Part shown: piece after piece, positions 30,463 to 39,993 of the stretch
Layout: each line of letters starts with the position of its first letter
Position numbering within the stretch: position 1 is the first letter of the stretch
Source of the DNA: Roseburia sp.
GTDB lineage: Bacteria; Bacillota; Clostridia; Christensenellales; Pumilibacteraceae
DNA: 47,651 nucleotides
Reading direction: 5' to 3'
NCBI GenBank assembly: GCA_023665905.1
Contig: JAMPDA010000014.1
Coordinates: forward strand, 1-47,651
Position numbers and translations under genes: made by a program
Notes under the pieces: model-generated
What the model was told of the DNA's origin: nothing
Database searches by the model: none
The model's input: the letters and a program-made list of their open reading frames with translations, nothing else

Positions 30463-30858
30463 GTGGCAAGCAGAATTATCTCTATTTCGTATGGTCACGG
30501 CTCGCCAAGCGGCAAGCTGTACGACTACGAAACCGACAAGCAGTACCGCAAAGGCGACGTAGTAGTCGTTCCCGTAGAACACTACAAAAGCCACAAGCTG
30601 TATAATACACTCGGAGTCGTGCAGCTTACAACCAACGAGGACACGCCCAAGTGGAATCAAAAAGCCGACCACTTAACCGATCCCGAAAACGATATAAAAC
30701 CCAAGAATGTCAACAAAAGGGTAGAGATTGCGCAAGCACAAGGCTTTAATGCAACAAGGCAAGTCAGCATACGAACTTTGCCCGGGTATAAGACCCGACA
30801 GACCGACGAGAAATGGTCGGGCGGCACAGCAAGTCGGCTAATATCACGCGAGGAGTAA
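30463..30858 (+). CDS. Head-region structural protein, unknown
   Basis: 131 aa from GTG 30463, with GGGAGG upstream. The beta-rich N-terminal part (GDVVVVPVEHYKSHKLYNTLGVVQLT) is followed by a basic C-terminus. It lies between capsid and connector genes, so it is probably a minor head or decoration component. No family recognised. Confidence 0.6.
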   Translation: MASRIISISYGHGSPSGKLYDYETDKQYRKGDVVVVPVEHYKSHKLYNTLGVVQLTTNEDTPKWNQKADHLTDPENDIKPKNVNKRVEIAQAQGFNATRQVSIRTLPGYKTRQTDEKWSGGTASRLISREE

Positions 30859-30862
30859 AACA

Positions 30863-31408
30863 ATGTATCAAGACAACGACAACAGCAAGCTCGAAATTCC
30901 GTTCTACGACGCGATACCGAGCGACGCGCAATATCCGTGCGATACCGAGCGTATGCGCTACGATAAAGACGATCACCGCTACTACCTAACGGACGCGGCG
31001 ATCGAATACTACGGCATAGACTGCGAGCCGAGCAAAATCAAAAAGCTGATACTTACGGCGACCGATCATATTTACAGCTACATAGCGATAATGGCGCAGA
31101 CCAAATACAACCTTATGTGCTACCGCATAGCAAAGTCGTTCTTCGGGCGCGTAAAGACCGCAAAAGAGGGACGGCTCGAGTTCGAGCGTATGCTTGTAAA
31201 ACAAGCGGAGTTCATAAACGACTTCGGCGATGCGAAGAACACGCCGAAAATGGTCGTGAGCCAAGAGAGTGGGCGCGTCCGCGATAACGACGTAGATATG
31301 GCGGCTGGCTATTGGCTGAAAGACGAGGTGCTTATTTGGCTACGCACGAATTACCTTACCGATCCAAACGCAATCGGCGAATGGCAAATGCGTTTGTCGG
31401 AGTATTAG
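30863..31408 (+). CDS. Putative head-tail connector
   Basis: 181 aa. Mainly helical; it begins with an acidic segment and includes KKLILTATDHIYSYIAIMAQTKYNLMCYRIAKSF. It occupies the place of the adaptor that sits under the portal. Assignment is by synteny. Confidence 0.55.
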   Translation: MYQDNDNSKLEIPFYDAIPSDAQYPCDTERMRYDKDDHRYYLTDAAIEYYGIDCEPSKIKKLILTATDHIYSYIAIMAQTKYNLMCYRIAKSFFGRVKTAKEGRLEFERMLVKQAEFINDFGDAKNTPKMVVSQESGRVRDNDVDMAAGYWLKDEVLIWLRTNYLTDPNAIGEWQMRLSEY

Positions 31409-31417
31409 GAGGGAACT

Positions 31418-31915
31418 ATGGCACAGATAGGACAACGCTATGCGCGCTTAACCGTTATTGCTGATACCGGCAAACGGACAAAGGACGGGAAGCGTATTTA
31501 TCTTTGTGGGTGCGATTGCGGAAATACAAAAGAAGTGGCGAGTAATCAATTAGGCACGAGAATAAAAAGCTGTGGTTGCCTATATAAAGAAACCCGTCAA
31601 TGTAGACTGATTGACGATATACCACGCCACGACCAACCGCTTTACAATATATGGCGCGCAATGAAAAGACGCTGTTACAACAAGCGGCAACCTAATTACA
31701 AGCGATATGGCGCAAAAGGAATAAGGGTTTGCGACGAGTGGAAAAACGACTACGCCGCATTTAGAGATTGGGCGATTGCAAACGGTTATGTTCATAAGAA
31801 CGTAGAACGAGCGCAAACACTATCAATCGACAGAATAGATCCGTGCGGCAACTATGAACCTACGAATTGTCGTTTTATTACGGTTTCGGAAAATTCAAAG
31901 CGGAGGTGGGCATAA
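31418..31915 (+). CDS. Homing-type endonuclease between connector genes
   Basis: 165 aa, paralogous to 22881-23426. It shares the N-terminal zinc-like CDCGNTK...KSCGCL, MKRRCYNKRQPNYKRYGAKGIRVCDEWKN, and IDRIDPCGNYEPTNCRFITVSEN. It is inserted between two structural genes with a strong ribosome binding site. Two related nucleases in one genome indicate spread by homing. Confidence 0.8.
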   Translation: MAQIGQRYARLTVIADTGKRTKDGKRIYLCGCDCGNTKEVASNQLGTRIKSCGCLYKETRQCRLIDDIPRHDQPLYNIWRAMKRRCYNKRQPNYKRYGAKGIRVCDEWKNDYAAFRDWAIANGYVHKNVERAQTLSIDRIDPCGNYEPTNCRFITVSENSKRRWA

Positions 31916-32295
31916 TGCAGAGTTTTACATATCCTATGTTTTCGCCAAACGAAAAGGCGAAGCTGTACAAGCGGCTTACAAACGATATGCCGGTCGAGAT
32001 TAAGCATAACGAAAAGATAACGGTACAAGACAACCGCTACGTTTATATCGGCAAGTTTCGGTGGATAGAGGCTACACAAAAGACCGAAAACGAATACCAA
32101 CCGATTGACGGGCTTATTGTACCTAACGGCTACGTTACAATCAAAACAAATTCGCTTATGAAATTTGAAAACGGCGACGTTTTAGAGCTTGACGGCGAAT
32201 TGTGGACGGTAGACGGTGACACGCAAATCGATTACGTTTACACACCCAAAAAAGTGCAGACATACCAATACTTGCAAATACGAAAGGTAAAGTGA
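31915..32295 (+). CDS. Putative head-closure/stopper protein
   Basis: 126 aa from ATG 31915, with CGGAGG upstream; the longer open frame runs into the nuclease gene. The C-terminal half is beta-rich (VTIKTNSLMKFENGDVLELDGELWTVDG), with the 'GD-L...G-xWxV' pattern common in small head-closure proteins. Position after the connector supports this. Confidence 0.55.
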   Translation: MQSFTYPMFSPNEKAKLYKRLTNDMPVEIKHNEKITVQDNRYVYIGKFRWIEATQKTENEYQPIDGLIVPNGYVTIKTNSLMKFENGDVLELDGELWTVDGDTQIDYVYTPKKVQTYQYLQIRKVK

Positions 32296-32810
32296 TGCGG
32301 TATAACAATTTTTTTCGTATGCAAGATTTCTTTTGCAACAAACGGCTTTCGGGTATAGTACCGCAGTTCGACAAGCGAGATTTGGAGCGCGGCGAGATAA
32401 GCGATTATAAAATATATACGCGCTGTCGTGGCGTAATAAACGGCTTTCTAAACGGCGTTATAACGGCTAACGGCATCGCGGTAAGCGATAAGTCGAGCGC
32501 GACCGTTACGCGCATTGTAACCGCTTGCAAGTCGGTATTAGAGGCCATGTTCAACAATTCCGCAAGCCTATTGCAAAACATACGCGACAACCGCCGAGTA
32601 TACACAACCGCCGCGAGCGTGTCGCAAATAGCAGAGTTAGACGATCCGAGCAAAAAGCTCAAATTTCTAAACGAGATACTCGACAACATAAATTACAACC
32701 CGGAATTTAACAGCCAAAACAGCGTTCGAAGCTATTCGACAAAACCGTACCAAGAGCGGCAAAAAGCGTGGGCAAGGCGCGTCGGCTACAAATTAAAGGA
32801 GGCACAATGA
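32295..32810 (+). CDS. Tail-region protein, unknown
   Basis: 171 aa from ATG 32295; a GTG at 32292 is an alternative start. Mainly helical with a basic C-terminus (YQERQKAWARRVGYKL). It follows the head-closure gene, where tail-completion or tube genes usually lie. No recognised family. Confidence 0.55.
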   Translation: MRYNNFFRMQDFFCNKRLSGIVPQFDKRDLERGEISDYKIYTRCRGVINGFLNGVITANGIAVSDKSSATVTRIVTACKSVLEAMFNNSASLLQNIRDNRRVYTTAASVSQIAELDDPSKKLKFLNEILDNINYNPEFNSQNSVRSYSTKPYQERQKAWARRVGYKLKEAQ

Positions 32811-33727
32811 AGCACATAAAAATGACAGCAGACATATTGCTCGGCATAGTACAAGGCATTTTCAATTCTTCCGATTTTGAGATAGAAACGGACGAAGAGA
32901 AAACAACCGCAATGCAAAAACTGAATTTCGAGTTTTATTCGTTTAAGCGTAGAGTTAAGTCGGCTTCGGACTATTTGGAGAGTATGGAAAAATCGCTAAA
33001 TCACGCGTATTGCTTGTGCGAGCTGACAAGCGCACAGCGGCTATACAGCCGAGATATAGACCATTTGACAATCGAGGGGAGGCTTACCGCTTGGCTACAA
33101 ACAAAGAAAATTAAGCTGTTCGAAACCCTAATCGAAGAGTGCAATATGGCATATTGCGGCGAGGTATGCGAGATAGAAATTGGCGAGTATAAGCGCAGTA
33201 TGCTTGTGGAGTTTAGCGTGGTACAGCCGCAAGGCGTACAGTCAACGTCGGAAATAGGCGAAGCGGCTATATTGAGTGTCGCGGTAAAAATGGAGCTTGC
33301 GCCGAGCATAAGCAGTTATGACGATTACAAAATCGAGCTATCGTTCGACGGCGGAGCTTCGTATTTAATCGCGCCGTATACGTCGTGGACGTATGTATAC
33401 AACGCAAGCCAAGTCGCGCTCCCACTCGCCAACCAATCGGACAGCGGCTTTATAAACGTGTCGCGGAGTAACAGCATAAGCATTACGCTATACGAATTCA
33501 ACGAGCCGCTTACAAGGGAATTGCGAGCAATCGCGCTGCGATGCAATACGGAAGAACAAGCAGCCGAAGAATTAAACAAAACGGTATATATGCGTATAAC
33601 GCTCGGCACGGGCGAAACGGCGGAAACGTTTACATACAAAGTTTTACCCAAAACAATCACCATTAACAGCATGAATACGACATTCAACACTATGGCGGTA
33701 GTATTCGCGCCGAGGGGAGGACTATGA
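32807..33727 (+). CDS. Tail-region structural protein, unknown
   Basis: 306 aa from ATG 32807, with AAAGGAGG upstream. The helical N-terminal ~150 residues are followed by a beta-rich C-terminal half (AILSVAVKMELAPSIS ... FTYKVLPKTITIN). It resembles a tail-tube or tail-terminator architecture only in outline; the exact role is not recognised. It overlaps the next gene by 4 nt. Confidence 0.55.
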   Translation: MKHIKMTADILLGIVQGIFNSSDFEIETDEEKTTAMQKLNFEFYSFKRRVKSASDYLESMEKSLNHAYCLCELTSAQRLYSRDIDHLTIEGRLTAWLQTKKIKLFETLIEECNMAYCGEVCEIEIGEYKRSMLVEFSVVQPQGVQSTSEIGEAAILSVAVKMELAPSISSYDDYKIELSFDGGASYLIAPYTSWTYVYNASQVALPLANQSDSGFINVSRSNSISITLYEFNEPLTRELRAIALRCNTEEQAAEELNKTVYMRITLGTGETAETFTYKVLPKTITINSMNTTFNTMAVVFAPRGGL

Positions 33728-34317
33728 AAAAGCTAATTATCGAAATCAAGCAGACGAGCGGATCGAGCAAAAAAAGCGACGCGGACGCAACCGAAGAAAA
33801 AGACGAGTTCCAAGACAAGGTCAAAGACGGAGTCGGAAAATTAAGCAACCCGGTCGGCGCAATAAAAAGCTCGATAGAAGATTTTGCGGGAGCGAAAGGT
33901 TTAGCGGTCGCGGGAGCGGTAATCACCGTGGCGCAACAAGTTCTCGGGCAAGTTTCGGCAAGCGTGAATTTTGCCGTAAGCGGAGTCGGTATGACTACGG
34001 GCGACAGCTCACTGCAAGAACGCATTGCAAGAGAACAAGAAAAGGTACAAGAAACCGTTTCAATGGCGAAAAGCATAGTCGGCGGCGCAGCGGCGGGCGC
34101 GATTATGGGCGCGGCATTCGGTCCGGTCGGAGCGATAGTCGGAGCGGTCGGCGGTGCGATATTCGGCGGAGTTTCTACCGAGATCGACAAAGAGCGCAAA
34201 TACGAAGAACGTCGCCGCGAATACGAATACGATGCGTGGAAGCTCGACACGGCGCGAGCGGTAAATTTGTCGCGTTCCGGCGTTACGATCGGAAACGGAA
34301 GATTGCATCAATTTTGA
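33724..34317 (+). CDS. Glycine-zipper tail/ejection-like protein
   Basis: 197 aa. The charged N-terminus is followed by a hydrophobic segment (~58-85) and a glycine-zipper region (~118-152: GGAAAGAIMGAAFGPVGAIVGAVGG), then a basic coiled C-terminus. Glycine zippers occur in tape-measure and DNA-ejection proteins that enter membranes. It sits where a tape measure would be, but it is far too short to span a long tail. A short-tailed virion with an ejection-type protein is one explanation. Confidence 0.55.
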   Translation: MKKLIIEIKQTSGSSKKSDADATEEKDEFQDKVKDGVGKLSNPVGAIKSSIEDFAGAKGLAVAGAVITVAQQVLGQVSASVNFAVSGVGMTTGDSSLQERIAREQEKVQETVSMAKSIVGGAAAGAIMGAAFGPVGAIVGAVGGAIFGGVSTEIDKERKYEERRREYEYDAWKLDTARAVNLSRSGVTIGNGRLHQF

Positions 34318-34326
34318 GGTGGTAAA

Positions 34327-37300
34327 TTGAAATACAAGTATAAACTTGAAATAAAGGAAAACGGAGCATGGACGGACTACACGGCGTTTTGCTTACAGCC
34401 GTTTACATTGAAAGACCCACTCGACGAAACGCTTTCGACGCTGACGGTAAAAATGTACCTTGACCGAGAAGAAGCATTGCCGCCCGCGCTGTTTGCGCGG
34501 TTTTCGATATACGAATATACGAACGGAAGCTATGCGCTGAAAGACGCGCACGATTTTGTCGTAAATACGGACAACGCATACAAAGAAGTATTATCGAGTA
34601 GAACGTACAACGCGCACGAGGTAGTTTTTGTCGAGCCGCTCGCGCTTTTGCAAAAATACACCGTGGACAATATAGCGTTAACATACCAACTCGAAGATAT
34701 GGTGCAATATTTAGATACGGGCGCGCTAAAAGCGAATTTGCAACTTGCATCTACGGAAGCAATACGTGGCGCGATAGCCGATATACCGAGTAACGCTTCG
34801 ATTTCCGCAAATCTATATTACACATACAATTTCGATCCCTCGCCGTATACGCCGAGCGACGGAGTACAGCGTCCCGGACTAAACGAATGGTCGAAAATTA
34901 TTTACTTTAAGAAACGAAGCGGATCGAGCCAATTATATCGCATAGACGCGAACGGAAACGAAGTCGGCTGCGGTTATTACGAATATCCGTATATTCCGTA
35001 TTGCCCTTTGTATATGGAAGAATACAACGCCAAAACGGGAAACGTAAGGCGGAGTCAGCTCGCTTACGACGTGTACGTCGAGGTGGTGGATTTGACTACG
35101 GGCAAAGTAATAGACCCGGAGCGACTATGGCGGACGGTTGATTTATACAAAGAAGATAGCAACCAATTTATAAACGGCTCGACGATTGGACCTCAGCTTG
35201 TAACGAATATAGGCTCGTCGAGCGACGGATCGCAATACCCGAATACAACGTCAATTCGCGCATCGTATAAACCCAAGGACGAATTGGACGTTGACTATAT
35301 CAACAGCGGGCGAAAGGCGTATTTTTCACGCGCTTTTAACGACGTTACATACTATTGGTTTCGCGTTTCACCCAACCGTAGATATAATATTCGCTACACG
35401 CGCAACCGCAACTTACGATTTAACGACGGTGTGGGTATAGGTAACGCAACGGCGCGATATGTAGCAAGCGGACTTCCTACGAATTGTATGTATTACACGT
35501 TGGACAGCGGCGAGGTAGTGATTGCGGCGCCGGGAGCGGACAACCCTTTGCAGTTCCCGGAGCTTCGATATAGCTTTGACGTATTGGACGTGAGTGCCGA
35601 TGCCGGACAAATAGACGTGGCAGTTCCGACACCGAGCGAATACAAGTACAAATATAATTGCTACGAATATTTACTCAAAGCGTTTTACACAACGGGCAAC
35701 TATAAAGAGGGCGATCCTTTGCCGTTTACTATGACCGACGCAGTGCGGCAAAAGCTACAAATGACGGTCATATATGAAAGCCAAAATTCGGGCGGTACGC
35801 TATACGATATTTGCTTGTATATAGGAAGATACATACATTCGATACCGTATTGCTATTTTGGCGAAAACGACTTGCTGTACCTTGATTTTTTGCCGCTCGG
35901 CAAAAGCGATATAACGCCGACCGCCGGGCGCGTAACGTCGGTATACAATAGCCGAAACCTTGCCGAGTATTTGTCGAGCTTTGACAGCTATGTAAACAAC
36001 CTCGTAAATAACGACAGCACGGTGGAAGAAACGCTTTGCGCTAAATCGGACGACGGAAGCTCGTTAGTATATGCCGATAACGCCGTTTTGCAATTAAGCC
36101 GCCCGTGCTACGGTATTGAAGAATTTTATGTTGCGAAACGTAGCGCGCCGACCGAGTGGAAAACGCTCATAAATAATACGACCATAAACGGCGCGAGCTT
36201 TATATGCGAAAAAAGCATCTACGAAATATTAGACTTTCGGGCGCAGTACACCCCAAACAAGGGGAGCTGTATATACTACACGCTCGGCGGAAAAGCAATA
36301 GAGGGCTTGCAGTATAAGCGTCCAAACCCAATATCCGCCGGCGAAGAAAATACCGCCATACAAAACATAATCGGACGTATATGGTGGTACGATACGGTCG
36401 CGTCGAGTGTCAACATAAACGACTATATATTCAAAATCAAATATAGAACGTATGACGAAACGCGAGTGCGGCTTTTTCGACCCGACTTGCAAAAGTTTAT
36501 ACGCAATACAGCAAACGACCATTATCCGATGCAACGGTCATTCCGCAGCCAAACCGAAAAGGTGATAAATTCCGATTTTTACGGCAGAAACCTTACCGGC
36601 GAGCTAATACGGACGGGTAACGAAATCAAACAGCGCGATTTGATCGTTGAGCATTACGACGATTTGCCGAGAGCGGGCGACTTGCAAAGCATAGACGGAA
36701 TACCGCACTACGCAAGCGAAATCACGATACCGTTCTACAATGAGTATATAAGCGCAACGGTGATTTACAGCAAAGACTTTCAGCGGCTGAGTTCTATCGT
36801 TTCGATACCGGCGGAAAATAGATTTTACGAGATAGCAACAAAAGGCATTATTCAACGTTCGGTGGCAAAAGACGAGTTCGTTATAGTAGATACCGAAACG
36901 CACCAACACACAAGCGAGCTGACAGCCGCCGGACGAAAATGCTTGCTTGACCGAATACTATCAAACAACGGCGATCCGATAAGCTATGCGGTGGCTACGT
37001 TTAAGAATAGGGAAAGCAACATAAACGAGTGGAGCATTGATATTGTAAAACCCGTTCACGTTTTCAGCCTACACTCGAGCCTTGCGCTTTCAATCGAAAT
37101 GGAGGACAATTACAGCGCGGGCGCACAAGTCGTAGACAGCGCGGGCTTTAACTTTCAAAACGCCAACAATATGGCGGGAGCGTTTAACGCGCTCGGAAGC
37201 GACATAGCCGCGATATATGCAAACGCATTGCTCAATACAAAAATTGACGCATCGGCGCGAGCGTATAGGGCGATACTGCCCGTGCGGTATTGTGATAAGT

Positions 37301-37785
37301 TCGGGAACGCCGATTTGTACGATCTAAAACTATTCGGCAAACAAACGCCGTCCGTTTTGCAGACCGACCGACAGCCGCTTTACGTCGATAATTTCCAAAC
37401 GCCGCTGTCGGTTTCGACAAATAACGAACTGCGCAAAGACAACCGCGAAGCAATCAAATTCGTGCCGCAATACAACGCAATAGCCGGAAAGGACAAAATA
37501 ATTATCGGTCCGGGCTTTTGGAAAGAAAAGAAAAAAGCGGTACAATGTTTTGCATACACGGCGCAGCTCAACGCGAACGATGCAAATTTGCCGAGCGGAG
37601 GCATTGCCGTGGGTTTTTCGTATAACAGCACGACGGGCGTCATAACGATAAACGCCGTGCCGCAAAACTATGTCGCAATCGCTTTCGGCTACGAAACGGC
37701 AGACGGCGACAAAGAGCTTATATTCGGCATAAACGAAAGGACAACGCAAATAGCATTGTCCTTTGTCGGAAAGATAAGCGATTAA
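34327..37785 (+). CDS. Large tail/baseplate protein
   Basis: 1152 aa from TTG 34327 (GAGGTGG lies 7 nt upstream). The N-terminus (KYKLEIKENGAWTDYTAFCLQPFTLKDPLDETLSTLTVKMYL) matches the opening of baseplate-hub/Tal-type proteins. The middle is beta-rich, and a C-terminal segment (~1015-1110) carries short hydrophobic strands. No lytic-domain motif is seen. It is the longest gene and ends head-on against the lipoprotein gene with a 4-nt overlap. It probably forms the tail tip or adaptor holding the fibres. Confidence 0.7.
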   Translation: MKYKYKLEIKENGAWTDYTAFCLQPFTLKDPLDETLSTLTVKMYLDREEALPPALFARFSIYEYTNGSYALKDAHDFVVNTDNAYKEVLSSRTYNAHEVVFVEPLALLQKYTVDNIALTYQLEDMVQYLDTGALKANLQLASTEAIRGAIADIPSNASISANLYYTYNFDPSPYTPSDGVQRPGLNEWSKIIYFKKRSGSSQLYRIDANGNEVGCGYYEYPYIPYCPLYMEEYNAKTGNVRRSQLAYDVYVEVVDLTTGKVIDPERLWRTVDLYKEDSNQFINGSTIGPQLVTNIGSSSDGSQYPNTTSIRASYKPKDELDVDYINSGRKAYFSRAFNDVTYYWFRVSPNRRYNIRYTRNRNLRFNDGVGIGNATARYVASGLPTNCMYYTLDSGEVVIAAPGADNPLQFPELRYSFDVLDVSADAGQIDVAVPTPSEYKYKYNCYEYLLKAFYTTGNYKEGDPLPFTMTDAVRQKLQMTVIYESQNSGGTLYDICLYIGRYIHSIPYCYFGENDLLYLDFLPLGKSDITPTAGRVTSVYNSRNLAEYLSSFDSYVNNLVNNDSTVEETLCAKSDDGSSLVYADNAVLQLSRPCYGIEEFYVAKRSAPTEWKTLINNTTINGASFICEKSIYEILDFRAQYTPNKGSCIYYTLGGKAIEGLQYKRPNPISAGEENTAIQNIIGRIWWYDTVASSVNINDYIFKIKYRTYDETRVRLFRPDLQKFIRNTANDHYPMQRSFRSQTEKVINSDFYGRNLTGELIRTGNEIKQRDLIVEHYDDLPRAGDLQSIDGIPHYASEITIPFYNEYISATVIYSKDFQRLSSIVSIPAENRFYEIATKGIIQRSVAKDEFVIVDTETHQHTSELTAAGRKCLLDRILSNNGDPISYAVATFKNRESNINEWSIDIVKPVHVFSLHSSLALSIEMEDNYSAGAQVVDSAGFNFQNANNMAGAFNALGSDIAAIYANALLNTKIDASARAYRAILPVRYCDKFGNADLYDLKLFGKQTPSVLQTDRQPLYVDNFQTPLSVSTNNELRKDNREAIKFVPQYNAIAGKDKIIIGPGFWKEKKKAVQCFAYTAQLNANDANLPSGGIAVGFSYNSTTGVITINAVPQNYVAIAFGYETADGDKELIFGINERTTQIALSFVGKISD

Positions 37786-38516
37786 AACCCAAGCGCATCG
37801 GCTTTTTGCAAGTAACCCGAAACGTCCAAAAATTCGGGAGCTTCCGGAAGCGAAAGCGGCAAATAATCAACACTCACAGTTCGAGCCGATAACGCGATAC
37901 GTTTTGCGTTATAAGCGATAGCCGCGTTTTTAACAGCACCCGCGCTGAATTGGCTACACAAATTGTTTGCGGCGGTTTCGGTTTCTTGGGCTATTCGTAC
38001 CTTACCGTCGCCCACCGTTCCGGTAATGATTGGCGATAGCAAGACCGTTCGGCTATCGCCGCTGACGGCAACAATGTCCAAAGTTTCACCGACGTTTGAC
38101 GCGGTAACTTCGGCAAGTATTTTCGCGCCGGAATTATCGAGTTCAATACTCACACAATAGCAATAGCTTGTACCGTCATACACAACCGTGGCGGCGGCAA
38201 CATTTGCGTCGGTTAACACGGTAACGCCGCGAATAGAAAACACAATATTCGATCCGTCGCTTGCGCCGCCTTTGTACGCCGAGTATGCCGCATCATATTT
38301 GCGGAGCAACCCAACAAGCTCCTTTTCGGTTTCGTACCGAGTTTGCCACCGTACAAAGTTCGCGTAATCGTCCTCGTCCGTGTAAGTATTCCCACACCCG
38401 ACAAGCGCAAGCGCAAAAACAACGCACAGCGCGAGGCACAAAAAACGGCAAAGACGGTTAGAGCCTACATTCTGCGGGGGGGGGGGGGTACTATTAACTA
38501 TTTTTTCGTTTTTCAT
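37782..38516 (-). CDS. Phase-variable surface lipoprotein
   Basis: 244 aa, the only minus-strand phage gene. The signal peptide has a basic NRLCR start, a hydrophobic core, then LVGC with lipidated Cys41. A C13 run on the coding strand (38476-38488) lies at codons ~10-14, after the ATG and a good AGGTGG ribosome binding site. It encodes four prolines and keeps the gene in frame as sequenced (ON). Any length change not divisible by three abolishes the protein before the signal peptide. As a lone prophage gene expressed separately, it may be a superinfection-exclusion or host-surface lipoprotein; this is inferred. Confidence 0.8.
   Translation of the reverse strand: MKNEKIVNSTPPPPQNVGSNRLCRFLCLALCVVFALALVGCGNTYTDEDDYANFVRWQTRYETEKELVGLLRKYDAAYSAYKGGASDGSNIVFSIRGVTVLTDANVAAATVVYDGTSYCYCVSIELDNSGAKILAEVTASNVGETLDIVAVSGDSRTVLLSPIITGTVGDGKVRIAQETETAANNLCSQFSAGAVKNAAIAYNAKRIALSARTVSVDYLPLSLPEAPEFLDVSGYLQKADALGF
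38476..38488. repeat. Poly-G tract (G13) in the lipoprotein gene
   Basis: Thirteen G on the + strand, C13 on the coding strand, in frame near the N-terminus. It lies between the start codon and the signal peptide, so slippage would turn the gene on or off. Confidence 0.9.
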
Positions 38517-38534
38517 AAGACCACCTATCCAAAA

Positions 38535-38625
38535 AAGTGCGCCGTTGGCGTTCTCTTTTATACTATCCTTTACTTACCTATTCTTATCTATTCTATTCTA
38601 TACTGGGTATACCGTTGGTATACCA
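38535..38625 (-). other. Origin-like region (copy 2)
   Basis: Exact second copy of the paired GGTATACC sites (38606-38613, 38617-38624) and AT-rich repeats. In the intact prophage it lies between the lipoprotein and fibre promoters, about 25 kb from the origin in the initiator gene. Confidence 0.5.
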
Positions 38626-38716
38626 AAACCGAAAGAACAAACCAAGAGCGGTAAAAAGGACACTACTATTATAAAAAATTCATACCAAAAAGTCAAATCA
38701 AATCGGAGGTAAATCA

Positions 38717-39973
38717 ATGAAAGAAATTCAACAGCTGCGGCGAATAGCCGTACAAATCGGCGTGAGCGGTACGGCGATCCCGATAGCCGAAACAAGGCTA
38801 TACAAAGGCGGCTACGGCTTTGTGGTACTGCAAGCCTACGTTCCGGTAACGCAAAACCGTTCGCCCGATACAAACCCTTTGTGTACGGTATTTCGGAGTA
38901 CGGTGGACAAGTTCGGCAACCGTAAGCAATTCAACAAAGACGTATACAATATGCTGTACACGACCGACGCGGAAATCGGAAACGCGAAATACATGGTTTT
39001 CGAGCGTCCGCTTCCGAAAGCGTTTACGGACACCGTGGGCGAGCTTGAAATCGTGTTTACCTATTCCGAGATAAACACCGAGAACAAAGCCGTGTCGCGG
39101 CTTGCAAGCGGCATATACCGCACAACGATAGCCGACAGCGACGTGTCGAGCGGCGACACCGTAGACCCCGTGGGCGGCGAATTGGCGCGGCTAAACGATA
39201 TAACCGTAAAAGTCGAGTTATTGGAAGATAGCGTGGACGCGCTATTGCAGCCGCCCGACTGCACCGATGCGGACAAAGTCGGAACGCCGCACGTCGAGCT
39301 TACCGAGGACGGACGCTTGAAATTCAGTGAGCTGAAAGGCGACAAGGGCGAAACGGGCGAAATCACGGTCGGCAAGGTAAAGCAAGTCGGTTACGACGAG
39401 CCGCTGAAAATCGAAAACAGCGGAACGACCACGGACGCGGTAATGGATTTCGAGATACCGCAAGGCAAACCCGCGTTTGTAACGATAGGCAAGGTGGTTA
39501 CGCTTCCGCCCGGCAGCGAAGCTCGCGTGGTAAACGTGGGAACGGACAACGACCCGATACTCGACTTTTACTTGCCCGAGGGCGTCGGTTTCAAAGCGGA
39601 CAAGACATACCCGAGCATCGAAGCAATGAACGAGGGCTACGCGACGGACGGTGTGCGGCTGTACGGTTTCGTTATAATCGACACCGGCGACGTAGAGGAC
39701 GAGGACAACGCGAAGCTGTATATCAAAACGCCCGAGCGGTACGAGTTTTTGACCGACCTATCGGGCGCGCAAGGCATAAAGGGCGATAAAGGCGACAAGG
39801 GCGACAAAGGCGACCCCGGAAACTTGATACCCGTACCGAGCGGCTTCTTCCGTATGGAGGTGCGCGACGACGGGCATTTGTATGTCGTTTCGCCCGACTT
39901 TGAAGAAAACCCGATGCGCGTAGACCGCGACGAAGAGAGCGCGACATACGGACACTTAATCATAACAATTTAA
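38717..39973 (+). CDS. Tail fibre / baseplate protein (copy 2)
   Basis: Identical to 242-1498. In the complete prophage it lies directly after the lipoprotein promoter region and begins the fibre/DGR operon. Confidence 0.75.
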   Translation: MKEIQQLRRIAVQIGVSGTAIPIAETRLYKGGYGFVVLQAYVPVTQNRSPDTNPLCTVFRSTVDKFGNRKQFNKDVYNMLYTTDAEIGNAKYMVFERPLPKAFTDTVGELEIVFTYSEINTENKAVSRLASGIYRTTIADSDVSSGDTVDPVGGELARLNDITVKVELLEDSVDALLQPPDCTDADKVGTPHVELTEDGRLKFSELKGDKGETGEITVGKVKQVGYDEPLKIENSGTTTDAVMDFEIPQGKPAFVTIGKVVTLPPGSEARVVNVGTDNDPILDFYLPEGVGFKADKTYPSIEAMNEGYATDGVRLYGFVIIDTGDVEDEDNAKLYIKTPERYEFLTDLSGAQGIKGDKGDKGDKGDPGNLIPVPSGFFRMEVRDDGHLYVVSPDFEENPMRVDRDEESATYGHLIITI

Positions 39974-39993
39974 TTTTGGAGGTAATAAACAAA

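Noticed and set aside
29059..30672. 537-aa open frame on the minus strand opposite the capsid gene
   Set aside because: It is antisense to a convincing capsid gene and its neighbours, has Arg/Val-rich random composition and no ribosome binding site. It is a shadow caused by the GC-rich codon bias.
34327..37785. Large gene as a tape-measure protein
   Set aside because: It is beta-rich and has a baseplate-hub-like N-terminus. The long helical repeats and transmembrane blocks expected of a tape measure are lacking.
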